From positions 1 to 64,000 of the forward strand of contig CABUWV010000004.1 in NCBI GenBank assembly GCA_902495355.1: a DNA stretch of 64,000 nucleotides, given 5' to 3'. The notes under the pieces are model-generated. The model did not search any database. It was not told where the DNA came from and saw only the letters and a program-made list of their open reading frames with translations. How positions within the stretch are numbered: the first letter of the stretch is position 1; each line of letters begins with the position of its first letter. Below are positions 8,695-17,485 of this stretch, piece after piece. Position numbers and translations under genes: made by a program. Origin of the DNA: an uncultured Collinsella sp. GTDB taxonomy: Bacteria; Actinomycetota; Coriobacteriia; Coriobacteriales; Coriobacteriaceae.

Positions 8695-9757
8695 GAGCCC
8701 CGTTTTCCTTAACCGTCAGCGATATCAAACGAAATGCGATGGTGAGCACCGCCACGCCAATCACGCCGGACAGGATATACATGGCAGCCTGACCGGCAAA
8801 GCCAAGACCCTGCTCCTCGGAATAGGCCTGCAGGTAATCACCCGTAGGCAGAGCGTCGGCAAAGGTCGGGGTATCAAGGCCGACCGAAGCCTGCAGGCTG
8901 TCGTCACCAGCCTCCTGAACGGCGGTCGCGACGCCCTCGGCGTCCCACTCGCCCCATGCGTCACCTGTGGCAAGCAAGCCGAGCGGCGTAGCCACGACAA
9001 GCACGGCAACCAAGATGAGCGTGGGGACCAGCGAGGTCTTCTTGGCAGCAGCGCCCTCGGCAGTAAGCTGGCCATCGACGGCCTCGGGCCCGACGATAAC
9101 GCTCGGCGCCGTCTTCTTAATGAAACCGTAGATGGCGGCCGTCGCCACGCCCTCGACCACGCCGGCAACCAGCATATGCGGGATCAACATGGCCGGAATG
9201 GCCACGGACAGCGGGAAGGGGCAGTACAGCGGCGCGCCCGAAGCGTTGGTAAAAAGCATCGGCTGAATACCAAACTCGATTGCCGCGCACAGGGCCGCCA
9301 GGCACAGGCCGACCCAGCCGCTTACGACGGCCGAAACCGAGGTGCCCCAGCCCTTGCCATGCAAACGGCTGTTGAGCGCACGAAACACGATAGCAGCGGC
9401 AAACGGCAGCACGAAGGCCATGTTAAAGCAGTTGGCGCCAAAGGACAGGATGCCGCCGTCGCCAAACAGCAGCGCCTGCAGCGCCAGCGCGACCGAGACA
9501 GCGATAGCCGCGGCCTCGGGGCCTAGCAGCAGCGCAATGAGGGCGCCGCCGACGGCGTGGCCTGTGGTGCCGCCAGGCAGCGGCACGTTGAACATCATGA
9601 GCAGGAAGGAGAACGCGGCGCAGATGCCCAGGAAAGCCATATGCTCGCGATCGAGCGTGGCGCGCACCTTCTTGATGCAGTGGACCCAAACGGGCACCAT
9701 CGCCACCGCCATGACGGCATCGGTCTGCGGGGACAGATAATTATCTGGAATGTGCAT
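8672..9757 (-). CDS. nikMN: Nickel transporter substrate-specific subunit, NikM-NikN fusion (CbiM family)
   Basis: S-component of 361 residues. It begins MHIPDNYLSP: the His at position 2 is the N-terminal metal ligand typical of CbiM/NikM. FNVPLPGGTTGHAVGG and GDGGILSFGANCFNMAF are core CbiM motifs. The C-terminal part (about residue 255 on) has PLGLLATGDAWGEW and another membrane helix, matching the PDGLE/NikN accessory domain, so M and N are fused. ATG after GGGAGGCGTAC. First gene of its operon. Confidence 0.9.
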   Translation of the reverse strand: MHIPDNYLSPQTDAVMAVAMVPVWVHCIKKVRATLDREHMAFLGICAAFSFLLMMFNVPLPGGTTGHAVGGALIALLLGPEAAAIAVSVALALQALLFGDGGILSFGANCFNMAFVLPFAAAIVFRALNSRLHGKGWGTSVSAVVSGWVGLCLAALCAAIEFGIQPMLFTNASGAPLYCPFPLSVAIPAMLIPHMLVAGVVEGVATAAIYGFIKKTAPSVIVGPEAVDGQLTAEGAAAKKTSLVPTLILVAVLVVATPLGLLATGDAWGEWDAEGVATAVQEAGDDSLQASVGLDTPTFADALPTGDYLQAYSEEQGLGFAGQAAMYILSGVIGVAVLTIAFRLISLTVKENGAHGDGRAA

Positions 9758-9814
9758 GTACGCCTCCCGGTTATCGGCGCACGGAATTGCAACGCCGCTT
9801 GAATCACCTTGCCA

Positions 9815-9842
9815 GTGTTACGTATTGTCAGATTCGTAACAC
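9815..9842 (-). promoter_or_regulatory. NikR-type operator GTGTTAC-N14-GTAACAC
   Basis: Perfect inverted repeat: GTGTTAC at 9815-9821 and GTAACAC at 9836-9842, separated by 14 bp (8-bp arms if the next base pair is counted). From memory this equals the half-site and spacing described for NikR of deltaproteobacteria such as Geobacter. It lies 58 bp upstream of the nikMN start and downstream of the pheT terminator. Confidence 0.75.
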
Positions 9843-9860
9843 GCCGCGGGCTATCATAGC

Positions 9861-9896
9861 AAAACGGCGCACTGCCGACAAAGCAGCACGCCGTTA
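9861..9896 (-). terminator. Terminator of the pheST operon
   Basis: Two-part hairpin: AACGGCG/CGCCGTT outside and CTGC/GCAG inside, followed on the minus strand by TTTTGC. It lies about 105 bp past the pheT stop codon and before the nickel operator. Confidence 0.6.
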
Positions 9897-10002
9897 TGTA
9901 ATGCGCGTGTCATATATGCAGGCTCAGCAGTGCCTTATACCGAGCATAACGGTCTTGTAGGATTCGGCAGCAGTCGCCCCAACCCATACCCCAGCGCAGG
10001 AC

Positions 10003-12456
10003 CTAGCCGCGGACCTCGCCGTTTACGCCCTTGCACACCTTGGTAACGATCTTCTGGTGCGCCTTTTCGACCTCTTCGCTGGTAAGCGTGTGGTCGTCGG
10101 AGCGATACGTAAGCGCAAAGGCCATGGACTTCTTGCCCGCTCCGATGCGGATGGGATCGCGGTAGACGTCGAACAGACGCACGCCCTCGAGAAGCTTGCC
10201 TCCGGCGCTGGTAATACGGCGCTCAAGATCCTCGCAGGTCACAGTGTTGTCGACCACGATAGCAAGGTCGTGCTCAACGGCCGGGTACTGCGAGAACTCA
10301 CGGTAGTTCTCCTGGTTGCGGGCGCCCTTGATCAGCTTGTCCAGGTCGAGCTCAAAGGCAACGACGACCTCGTCAATGCCCATAGCCTCGCGTGCCTCGG
10401 GGTGGATCTCGCCAACCCAGCCCAGCACGGTACCGCCGGACAGAACCTCGGCGGCGCGACCCGGCTGCAGGAAGGCATAGCTCTCGCCCTCGACGGGACG
10501 GAAGCGAACCTTCTCGATGCGCAGCTGGGCAAGCAGCTCCTCGACGATGCCCTTGCCAAAGAAGAAACGCAGCTTGCGATACTTCATGTTCCAAGACTGC
10601 TCGCTCCACTGGCCCGAGAGCACGCCCGCCACGGACTTGGTCTCCTTGGGCAGGCTGGCGTTCTCGCGACCGTGGAACAGGCTGCCGACCTCGTACAGAT
10701 GCACGTTGGGCGTGCCGTGGGCCTCGTTGTAGGCCACAGACTGCAGCAGACCCGGCAGCAGCGAGCGGCGCATCTCGGTCTGCTCGGCCACCAGCGGGTT
10801 CATGAGAACCACGGGGCAGCCGCGGCCCTCGGTGGACATGCCGATCTTCTCCAGGTCGCCCGGGGCGGCGAAGCCAAAGGTCGTGGTCTCGTTGAGGCCG
10901 CAGGCGCGCAGGATCTCGCCAACCTTGCGGGTGAGCTTCTGCTCGCGGGTCAGGCCGCCGATATGGTTCCTGGCAGCCGGGATGGTCGCCGTCACGCGGC
11001 CCATGCCCCACAGGCGCAGGACCTCCTCGATCAGGTCGATCTCGCGCGGCAGGTCGGGACGGAAGCTCGGCGGCGTGACCATAAAGTCCTCGCCGTCGCG
11101 CTCGACGGTGCAGCCCAGGCGGGTGAGTGAGCGCTCGATAAAGTCGGGCTCGATGTCAGCACCGCAGATGGCGCGTACGCGGGCCAGGCGCAGCTTGATG
11201 CCGTCGATGGTCTTGGGCGCGGGGAACACGTCCACATAGCCGGGGGCGACCTCGCCGCCGGCGATCTCCTCGATGAGCGCGCAGGTAACGTTGGCAACAT
11301 CCACGCAGCCGGTCTCGTCGACCTGGCGCTCAAAGCGGATGGAGGCGTCGGAGATCAGCGACAGGTCACGGCTGGTGTGCGAGGTGCGGCCGGCGTTGAA
11401 GCAGGCGCTCTCGACCATCACATCGACGGTGTCGTCCTCAATCTCGGAATCCATGCCACCCATAACGCCGGCCAGCGCCACAGGACGCTCGCCGTCGGTG
11501 ATGAGACCCATGCCGGCGTCGAGCGTACGCTCCTCGCCGTCGAGCGTCGTGAACTTCTCGTCCTGCTGGGCGGCGCGAACGACCACGCGGCGCCTGCCAT
11601 CGCGCTCGGCAAAGGTGTCGAGGTCAAAGGCGTGCAGCGGCTGACCAGTGAGCATCATCACATAGTTGGTGATGTCGACGATGTTGTTGTGCGGGCGCAC
11701 GCCCAGGGCGTTAAGGCGCTTGACCATCCAGTCGGGCGACGGGCCGACCTTCACGTTGCGCACGATGCGGGCAACGTAGCGGTCGCACAGGCCCTCGTCG
11801 GCAATCTCGACGGAAAGCTCGTCGTCGGTCGCGCGGCCGGTCTCGGCCTTGATGGCGGGCAGCTCAACGTGGAAATCGCGGTCGAAGATGGCGCCGGTCT
11901 CGCGAGCCATGCCGATCATGGACAGGCAGTCGGGGCGGTTGGGCGTGATCTCGCAGTCGAGCACGGTGTCGCTCGAGCCCACGTACTCGGCAAACGGCAT
12001 GCCGCAGGGCGTATCCTCGGGCAGGATCATAATGCCGGAGTGGTCGCCACCCAGGCCGAGCTCGCGCGCGGAGCAGTTCATGCCCATGGACACGACGCCG
12101 CGAAGCTTGCTCTTCTTGATCTTGACGTCGCCGGGAAGCACGGCGCCGATCATGGCCGTGACGATGTGGTCGCCGGCCTCAAAGTTCTGCGCGCCGCAGA
12201 CGATCTGCAGCGGAGCGGGATTGCCGTCGGGGTCGAGGTTCTTGTCGCCCACGTCGACCGAGCACACATACATGTGGTCGCTATCGGGGTGCGGGGTCTT
12301 GGTGAGCACCTTGGCGGTCACCACGTGGTCGAAGGACTCGCCCACGGTGTCGATCGCCTCGACCTCGGTGCCGGTACGGATATATTCGTCCGAAAGGGTC
12401 TTGGGATCCTCCGGAATATCGATCATGGTCTTGAGCCAGTCGTAAGAAACACGCAT
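10003..12456 (-). CDS. pheT: Phenylalanine-tRNA ligase beta subunit
   Basis: Beta chain of the alpha2-beta2 synthetase that charges tRNA-Phe; 817 residues, normal length. The N-terminus MRVSYDWLKTMIDIP is typical. An EMAP/tRNA-binding-like domain follows (KTPHPDSDHMYVCSVDVG, KSKLRGVVSMGMNCS), then the B3/B4 editing region, the B5 domain, the catalytic-like core and a C-terminal ferredoxin-like anticodon-binding domain. ATG after AAAGGAG. It follows pheS with an unusual 184-bp gap holding a folded element. Confidence 0.97.
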   Translation of the reverse strand: MRVSYDWLKTMIDIPEDPKTLSDEYIRTGTEVEAIDTVGESFDHVVTAKVLTKTPHPDSDHMYVCSVDVGDKNLDPDGNPAPLQIVCGAQNFEAGDHIVTAMIGAVLPGDVKIKKSKLRGVVSMGMNCSARELGLGGDHSGIMILPEDTPCGMPFAEYVGSSDTVLDCEITPNRPDCLSMIGMARETGAIFDRDFHVELPAIKAETGRATDDELSVEIADEGLCDRYVARIVRNVKVGPSPDWMVKRLNALGVRPHNNIVDITNYVMMLTGQPLHAFDLDTFAERDGRRRVVVRAAQQDEKFTTLDGEERTLDAGMGLITDGERPVALAGVMGGMDSEIEDDTVDVMVESACFNAGRTSHTSRDLSLISDASIRFERQVDETGCVDVANVTCALIEEIAGGEVAPGYVDVFPAPKTIDGIKLRLARVRAICGADIEPDFIERSLTRLGCTVERDGEDFMVTPPSFRPDLPREIDLIEEVLRLWGMGRVTATIPAARNHIGGLTREQKLTRKVGEILRACGLNETTTFGFAAPGDLEKIGMSTEGRGCPVVLMNPLVAEQTEMRRSLLPGLLQSVAYNEAHGTPNVHLYEVGSLFHGRENASLPKETKSVAGVLSGQWSEQSWNMKYRKLRFFFGKGIVEELLAQLRIEKVRFRPVEGESYAFLQPGRAAEVLSGGTVLGWVGEIHPEAREAMGIDEVVVAFELDLDKLIKGARNQENYREFSQYPAVEHDLAIVVDNTVTCEDLERRITSAGGKLLEGVRLFDVYRDPIRIGAGKKSMAFALTYRSDDHTLTSEEVEKAHQKIVTKVCKGVNGEVRG

Positions 12457-12543
12457 CTAGCTCTCCTTTCATACTGAAAGCCTGCGAAGAGATGCAGGTG
12501 GAAACTTCAACTTTGTGAACATTCCTTACAAAGCGAGGGTTGT

Positions 12544-12628
12544 CCAAGTGCGGCAGATCGGCCCGAAAGAGGAGCGCCGCGTACTTTGGTACGCAAGCGA
12601 CGAATGAGCGCCGAGGTGCCGTGCTTGG
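12544..12628 (-). repeat. Multi-tiered stem-loop between pheS and pheT
   Basis: About 85 nt folding as nested stems: outer CCAAG..CTTGG with GGCA/TGCC, middle TCGGC/GCCGA, apical GCGTAC-CAAA-GTACGC. It occupies most of the 184-bp pheS-pheT gap, which is normally very short. It could be a processing or attenuation site within the operon mRNA, or a dispersed palindromic repeat. Confidence 0.5.
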
Positions 12629-12640
12629 GCAAGCCGCAGC

Positions 12641-13717
12641 CTAGAACTGATTCAAGAAGCGCATATCGCCAGTCATGAGCGTTCTGAGGTCGGGCAAGTC
12701 GTAGCGCAGTGCCGCGACGCGCTCGGCACCAATACCAAAGGCAAAGCCGGTGTACTTCTCGGGGTCGATGCCGCAGTTGATCAGGACGTTGGGGTCGACC
12801 ATGCCGCAGCCCAGGATCTCGATCCAGCCGCTGTGCTTGCAGAAGTTGCAGCCCTTGCCGCCGCACACGTGGCAGCTCACGTCCACCTCGCAGGAAGGCT
12901 CGGTGAAGGGGAAGAAATGCGGGCGATAACGCGTCTTGCGGTCCTCGCCAAACATGCACTTAACAAAGTAGTCGAGCGTGCCCTTAAGATCGCCAAAGGT
13001 GATGCCCTCGTCGACGACCAGGCCCTCGATCTGGTTGAACTGCGGCAGGTGGCAGGCGTCGGCCGTGTCGGGACGATAGACGGTGCCCGGGCAGATCATG
13101 TAGATGGGCGGCTTTTGCGACTCCATGGTGTGGATTTGCACGCCCGAGGTCTGGGTGCGCAGCAGCACGTCGGACTCGCCGTGGGCATGAGCCTCGGGGT
13201 GCGCGACGCTGCCGGGGTTGTTGTCGACCACGTAGAAGGTATCGCGGGCCGAACGGCTCGGGTGATCCATGGGGGCGTTGAGCGCGGTGAAGTTGTAGTA
13301 GGAGGTGTCGACCATGGGGCCGGACTCGACGGTGTAGCCGATGCCGCAGAAGATGTCCTCGGCCTCCTCGATGATCTGCTTGATCAGGTGCTGGTGGCCG
13401 ATCTGCGGACGGATGCCCGGCAGCGTGATGTCGACGGCATCGTGCTCGAGTGCGTGCTTGAGGGCGGCGGCCTTCATCTCGGTGGTGCGCTCGTCGAGCA
13501 TGCCCTCGATCAGCTGGCGCATCTCGTTGGCGCGCTTGCCCATCACGGGACGATCCTCGGGGGCGAGCTTGCCCATCATGCGCATCAGGCCGGTGATGCG
13601 GCCCTTGCGACCGAGCAGCTCAACGCGTGCAGCCTCGAGCTTGGCGGCGTCGTCGGCGCCTGCAACGAGCTCCTTGGCCTCTTCCTCGAGTTTGACCAGA
13701 TCATCAATCAGACTCAT
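12641..13717 (-). CDS. pheS: Phenylalanine-tRNA ligase alpha subunit
   Basis: Catalytic chain of 358 residues. N-terminal coiled coil (about residues 1-90), then the class II core with HPSRSARDTFY (motif 2 region), QTSGVQIHTME, YRPDTADACHLPQFNQIEGL, and FFPFTEPSCEVDVSC followed by a small Cys cluster. The frame stays open to 13828, but the start is the ATG at 13717 preceded by AAGGGAAG; the longer version would begin inside the T-box terminator. Expression should depend on uncharged tRNA-Phe. Confidence 0.96.
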   Translation of the reverse strand: MSLIDDLVKLEEEAKELVAGADDAAKLEAARVELLGRKGRITGLMRMMGKLAPEDRPVMGKRANEMRQLIEGMLDERTTEMKAAALKHALEHDAVDITLPGIRPQIGHQHLIKQIIEEAEDIFCGIGYTVESGPMVDTSYYNFTALNAPMDHPSRSARDTFYVVDNNPGSVAHPEAHAHGESDVLLRTQTSGVQIHTMESQKPPIYMICPGTVYRPDTADACHLPQFNQIEGLVVDEGITFGDLKGTLDYFVKCMFGEDRKTRYRPHFFPFTEPSCEVDVSCHVCGGKGCNFCKHSGWIEILGCGMVDPNVLINCGIDPEKYTGFAFGIGAERVAALRYDLPDLRTLMTGDMRFLNQF

Positions 13718-13802
13718 GTCTTCCCTTTCGTCTCTCGCGTATCCGCGCTCCGGGGCGGCTGACGCCGCCCGATGCTGCGGATGCGCGGCCCGGTTCGGTA
13801 AC

Positions 13803-14082
13803 AAAAAACCGTCCTCGGGCATGTGCATTGCCCAAGGACGGTTGAATTCCGCGGTACCACCTTGTTTGACCCGGCGGATGTCTGGCCCGCCGCGCCCACT
13901 CTGTGCCTCTTGTCGCGAGGCTCACGGCTTCCCTACTGAGGCTTTGCTGCCACTGGCCGCGCGCCCGTTGAGGTCGCTGCTCGGGAGTGAACGCTTGGCC
14001 CTTGTCACCGCAGGAAGGCTTGCAGCCCATGACCTTCCCTCTCTTGCCGGCGACGCGGCGGGCAAAACCCTCTCCGTCAACG
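13803..14082 (-). promoter_or_regulatory. T-box riboswitch, specifier UUC (Phe)
   Basis: The T-box sequence AAGGTGGTACCGCGG lies at 13849-13863 (minus strand). It is followed by the terminator AACCGTCC..GGACGGTTTTTT (13803-13842), with which it is expected to compete as an antiterminator. Stem I closes with CGTTGA (14077-14082) and TCAACG (13966-13971). The likely specifier is UUC followed by the usual A, at 13989-13991. Binding of uncharged tRNA-Phe would allow read-through into pheS. Confidence 0.92.
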
Positions 14083-14220
14083 CATTGGGCTATAGGATAA
14101 CACATTCTACGTGTGCATCGCCGCGTTCCGTTTTGTTCGCGCTGGGTACAAGGCAGGTAGCTGTGCAAACTGGCCGTGCACCCGTCTGCGGCGCTCGGCC
14201 TGCGAGATTAAGGATACGGT

Positions 14221-15804
14221 ATGGGAAAGAAACTCGATAAGAAGGCCAAGGCCGCCGTGGCAAAGGCTGCCAAGGGCGTCAAGGTTGCTAAAGCCGACAA
14301 GGCCGTCAAAAAATTCCGCAAACTCGAGGGCAAGCTGTGGACTCGCGAGTACCTGCTCAAGATTGCCGAGTTCGATGGAGCGACGATTGCTCCTGCCAAC
14401 GGTGCTGCCGCCCGTGCCGACGCCATGGGCACGCTTGCCGGCGAGCATCACAAGCTACTGACCAGCGAGAAGTCCGTTGAGCTCGTACGCTCGTTAGCGC
14501 GCGAGACGGTTGCAGGCGGACATGTAGACGACCCGCAGCTGCTCGACGAGATCCGTGTGCTCGGTCGCGACCAGCGCGAGGCAAGCGTCATCCCCACCGA
14601 GGAGGCCGAGGCCTGGACTAGGCTCACCTGCGAGGCCGATGCCGTATGGCACAAGGCCAAGACGGCCAATGACTGGGCGAGCTTTGAGCCCTATGTGGAT
14701 AGGATCGTCGCCCAACTTAAGCATCAGGCCGAACTTATGGACCCCAAGCGCGACCCATACGACGTTTGGCTCGACCAGTACGAGCGCGGCCTTTCCGCCA
14801 AGAGCTTCGATGCGTTTTGCGATGAGGTCAAGACGACGGTCGTGCCGCTCGTGCACGCCATCGGCGAGCGCGGCCAGCAGCCCGATGCCGACTTTTTGCA
14901 CGCCCGCGTGCCCGAGGCCGCCCAGCGCGCCATGAGCTTCGACCTTATGAAGCTCGTCGGCCTGAACCTGAACGACACCACGCTTGCCTTTACCGAGCAC
15001 CCGTTTAGCGAGGGCTTTGCCGTGGGTGACGCGCGCATCGCGACACACATCTACGAGGACGATTGCATCTCCAACGTCTACAGCATCATCCACGAGGCGG
15101 GACACGCCATGTACGAGCTGGGCGTCAATCCCGCCTATGCGCGTACCTGTCTTGAGGGCGGCACCTCCATGGGCATCCACGAGAGCCAGAGCCGCTTTTT
15201 CGAGAACACCGTGGGTCGCAGCCGCGCCTTTATGGGACCGCTGCTCGAGGTGCTGCGCCGCCACGCACCCGAGGTCTACGGCGACGTCGACGAGGACACG
15301 CTCTACCACGCCGTTAACATCGCGCAGCCGTCGTTGATCCGCACCGAGGCCGATGAGCTCACCTATCCGCTGCACGTTATGGTGCGCTACGAGATCGAGC
15401 GCATGCTGTTTGCCGGCGAGGCCACAGCCAAGGATATCCCCGCTCTTTGGAATCGCTTCATGGATGGGTACCTGGGCATTCCGGTTCCCGACGACACGCG
15501 TGGTTGCCTGCAGGATACGCACTGGAGCGGCGGCTCGTTTGGCTACTTCCCCACCTATGCGCTGGGCAGCGCCTACGACGCCATGTTTGTGCCGGCCATG
15601 TGCCGCGACGGCATCGACCTTACCGGCGCCTGCGCGAGCGGCGACCTGACACCCGTCCGCGCCTGGCTGGGCGAGCACATTTGGCAGTGGGGCCGCGCCA
15701 AGGACGCGCCGGAGCTCATCAAGGGCGCCTGCGGCATGGCGTTCGATGCCCGCTACTACTGCAGCTACCTGCAGGACAAGTTCACCACGCTCTACGAGCT
15801 GTAA
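14221..15804 (+). CDS. M32 family metallocarboxypeptidase
   Basis: Zinc carboxypeptidase of the Taq/Pfu M32 family; 527 residues, cytoplasmic, removing C-terminal residues from peptides. The HExxH motif is HEAGH at residues 291-295, with the downstream glutamate in GIHESQSRFFENTVGRS. DPYDVWLDQYERG and GYFPTYALGSAYDAM are family signatures. The first 30 or so residues are an unusual Lys/Ala-rich basic extension (MGKKLDKKAKAAVAKAAKG). ATG after AAGGA. Monocistronic with its own terminator. Confidence 0.92.
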   Translation: MGKKLDKKAKAAVAKAAKGVKVAKADKAVKKFRKLEGKLWTREYLLKIAEFDGATIAPANGAAARADAMGTLAGEHHKLLTSEKSVELVRSLARETVAGGHVDDPQLLDEIRVLGRDQREASVIPTEEAEAWTRLTCEADAVWHKAKTANDWASFEPYVDRIVAQLKHQAELMDPKRDPYDVWLDQYERGLSAKSFDAFCDEVKTTVVPLVHAIGERGQQPDADFLHARVPEAAQRAMSFDLMKLVGLNLNDTTLAFTEHPFSEGFAVGDARIATHIYEDDCISNVYSIIHEAGHAMYELGVNPAYARTCLEGGTSMGIHESQSRFFENTVGRSRAFMGPLLEVLRRHAPEVYGDVDEDTLYHAVNIAQPSLIRTEADELTYPLHVMVRYEIERMLFAGEATAKDIPALWNRFMDGYLGIPVPDDTRGCLQDTHWSGGSFGYFPTYALGSAYDAMFVPAMCRDGIDLTGACASGDLTPVRAWLGEHIWQWGRAKDAPELIKGACGMAFDARYYCSYLQDKFTTLYEL

Positions 15805-15826
15805 GGCATAACCGACACGCCAACGC

Positions 15827-15868
15827 AAAGGGGACGCCGCGGAACCAATCCGCAGCGTCCCCTTTTTT
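15827..15868 (+). terminator. Terminator of the carboxypeptidase gene
   Basis: GGGGACGC-C-GCGG stem with complement, loop AACCAAT, followed by TTTTTT; 23 bp after the stop codon. Confidence 0.9.
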
Positions 15869-15966
15869 CACCCAATAACTAGGTACCCAATGACTAGTTC
15901 GTTGACGCTAATGTCTTGGCAACGTCAGCGAAAACGACCCTAAGCGAGCAAGGTGACGTGAAATGA

Positions 15967-15995
15967 AAGGGCGCTGACCTTCTGGTCGCGCCCTT
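15967..15995. repeat. Strong hairpin in the carboxypeptidase-glmM gap
   Basis: AAGGGCGC/GCGCCCTT with an inner GACC/GGTC stem. No T tract on either strand, so it is more likely part of an intergenic repeat or a processing structure than a terminator. Confidence 0.5.
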
Positions 15996-16027
15996 GAAAT
16001 TGAACGTCAGACTGCCGCTTGGGGCCG

Positions 16028-16072
16028 TTTGCAGCGTCGAGCAGTTACGCGGTTTGGTAAAAACGCGTAACT
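16028..16072 (-). terminator. Hairpin plus conserved 3'-flank motif after glmM
   Basis: Stem AGTTACGCG (16043-16051)/CGCGTAACT (16064-16072) begins inside the glmM stop codon. It is followed on the minus strand by GCTCGACGCTGCAAA (16028-16042). The same motif follows the stop codons of the GntR gene at 37518 and mfd at 50941. Confidence 0.6.
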
Positions 16073-17402
16073 AAAGAGCCTCCAGAGCACTTGCGATGCG
16101 CTTCATGGCGGCATCGGCGGATGTTTGGTCGGGCGCCTCGGCCAGCACGCGGATAACCGACTCGGTTCCGCTCTTGCGCACGAGCACGCGGCCCTCGCCT
16201 GCCAGCGCAGCCTCGGCCTCGGCGATGGCGTTCTGCACGCCCATGTTCTCGAGCGCGGCGTCCTTATCCGCCACGTGCACGGCCACCTGCGCCTGCGGCA
16301 GCAGCCTACACGGAGCCGTGAGCTGCGAGAGCGTCTCGCGCTCGGCACGAATCACTTCCATCACGCGCAGCGAAGTCATAATGCCGTCGCCCGTGCGCTC
16401 GATATCGCCAAAGATCGTATGGCCCGTCTGCTCGCCGCCCAGGCTGTAGCCGCCCTCGCGCATCTTGGCATACACGTGACGGTCGCCCACACCGCTGGTC
16501 ACGGCGCTCAGTCCGGCAAGCTCCAGCGACTTGACCAGACCAAAGTTGCTGGCGATCGTCGGTACCACGGTACCGCCCGAAAGGCGACCGTGCTTGTTCA
16601 GATACACGCCGCACACGTACAAAATCTGGTCGCCGTCTACCACGCGACCGCGCTCATCCACGGCCAGGCAGCGGTCGGCATCGCCATCGTAAGCAAAACC
16701 CACGTCCAGGCCCTGCTCCACCACGTGGCGCTGCAGGCGCTCCATATGCGTGGAGCCGCAGTCGACGTTGATGTTAAAGCCATCGGGCGCGGCGTTGATC
16801 ACGCGCACGTCGGCGCCCAGCGCGTCAAACACCGGCTTGGCCACCGAGGAAGCCGAGCCGTTGGCGCAATCGATACCGATCTTGACGCCCTGCAGCGAAA
16901 AGTTCGCGCTGGCGATGAGCGAAGCAATGTAGCGGTTGCGACCCTGCATGTAGTCCACCGTGGCGCCGATGTGATTGCCCGTTGCCAGCGGCACCTCGCT
17001 CTTGCCATCGATATAGTCCTCGATGAGCTCCAGCACGTCCTCGTCCATCTTAAAGCCGTCGCTGTTGACGAGCTTAATGCCGTTATCGCAAAACGGGTTG
17101 TGGCTCGCGCTGATCATGATGCCGCAATCGAAGCAGCCCTCCACGGTCTGATGCGCCACGCCCGGCGTCGGGATCACATGCAGCATATAGGCGTCCGCAC
17201 CGCTCGCGACCAGGCCGCTCACCAGCGCCGCCTCGAACATATAACTCGAGCGACGCGTGTCCTTGCCCACGATCACGCGCGCTTTGCGCTCGCGGTTGGC
17301 GCCGTAATACCAGCCCACAAAACGGCCAATCTTATAAGCGTGCTCTACCGTCAGCCCAACGTTGGCCTCACCGCGAAAGCCGTCGGTGCCAAAGTACTTC
17401 AT
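16071..17402 (-). CDS. glmM: Phosphoglucosamine mutase
   Basis: Converts glucosamine-6-phosphate to glucosamine-1-phosphate for peptidoglycan precursor synthesis; 443 residues, normal. MKYFGTDGFRGEANVGLT is the diagnostic N-terminus. The phosphoserine loop ISASHNPF has its catalytic Ser at residue 100. DGDADRCLAVD is the metal-binding loop, GGEQTGHTIF the sugar loop and VRKSGTESVIRV the phosphate-binding loop. ATG after AAGGAG. Confidence 0.97.
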   Translation of the reverse strand: MKYFGTDGFRGEANVGLTVEHAYKIGRFVGWYYGANRERKARVIVGKDTRRSSYMFEAALVSGLVASGADAYMLHVIPTPGVAHQTVEGCFDCGIMISASHNPFCDNGIKLVNSDGFKMDEDVLELIEDYIDGKSEVPLATGNHIGATVDYMQGRNRYIASLIASANFSLQGVKIGIDCANGSASSVAKPVFDALGADVRVINAAPDGFNINVDCGSTHMERLQRHVVEQGLDVGFAYDGDADRCLAVDERGRVVDGDQILYVCGVYLNKHGRLSGGTVVPTIASNFGLVKSLELAGLSAVTSGVGDRHVYAKMREGGYSLGGEQTGHTIFGDIERTGDGIMTSLRVMEVIRAERETLSQLTAPCRLLPQAQVAVHVADKDAALENMGVQNAIAEAEAALAGEGRVLVRKSGTESVIRVLAEAPDQTSADAAMKRIASALEAL

Positions 17403-17485
17403 GCGCTCTCCTTACAAAATAGGGGCGAACAGATTGCCTGTCCGCCCCAAAATGGTACTCGATTATCTGCGCTACCAGAAAAACC

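Noticed and set aside
9758..9860. Cobalamin riboswitch before the nickel/cobalt transporter
   Set aside because: The leader is too short and lacks a B12-box-like sequence; a NikR operator is present instead.
12507..12959. 150-codon frame over the pheS end and pheS-pheT gap
   Set aside because: Overlaps pheS in another frame; the Arg/His-rich product has no start signal.
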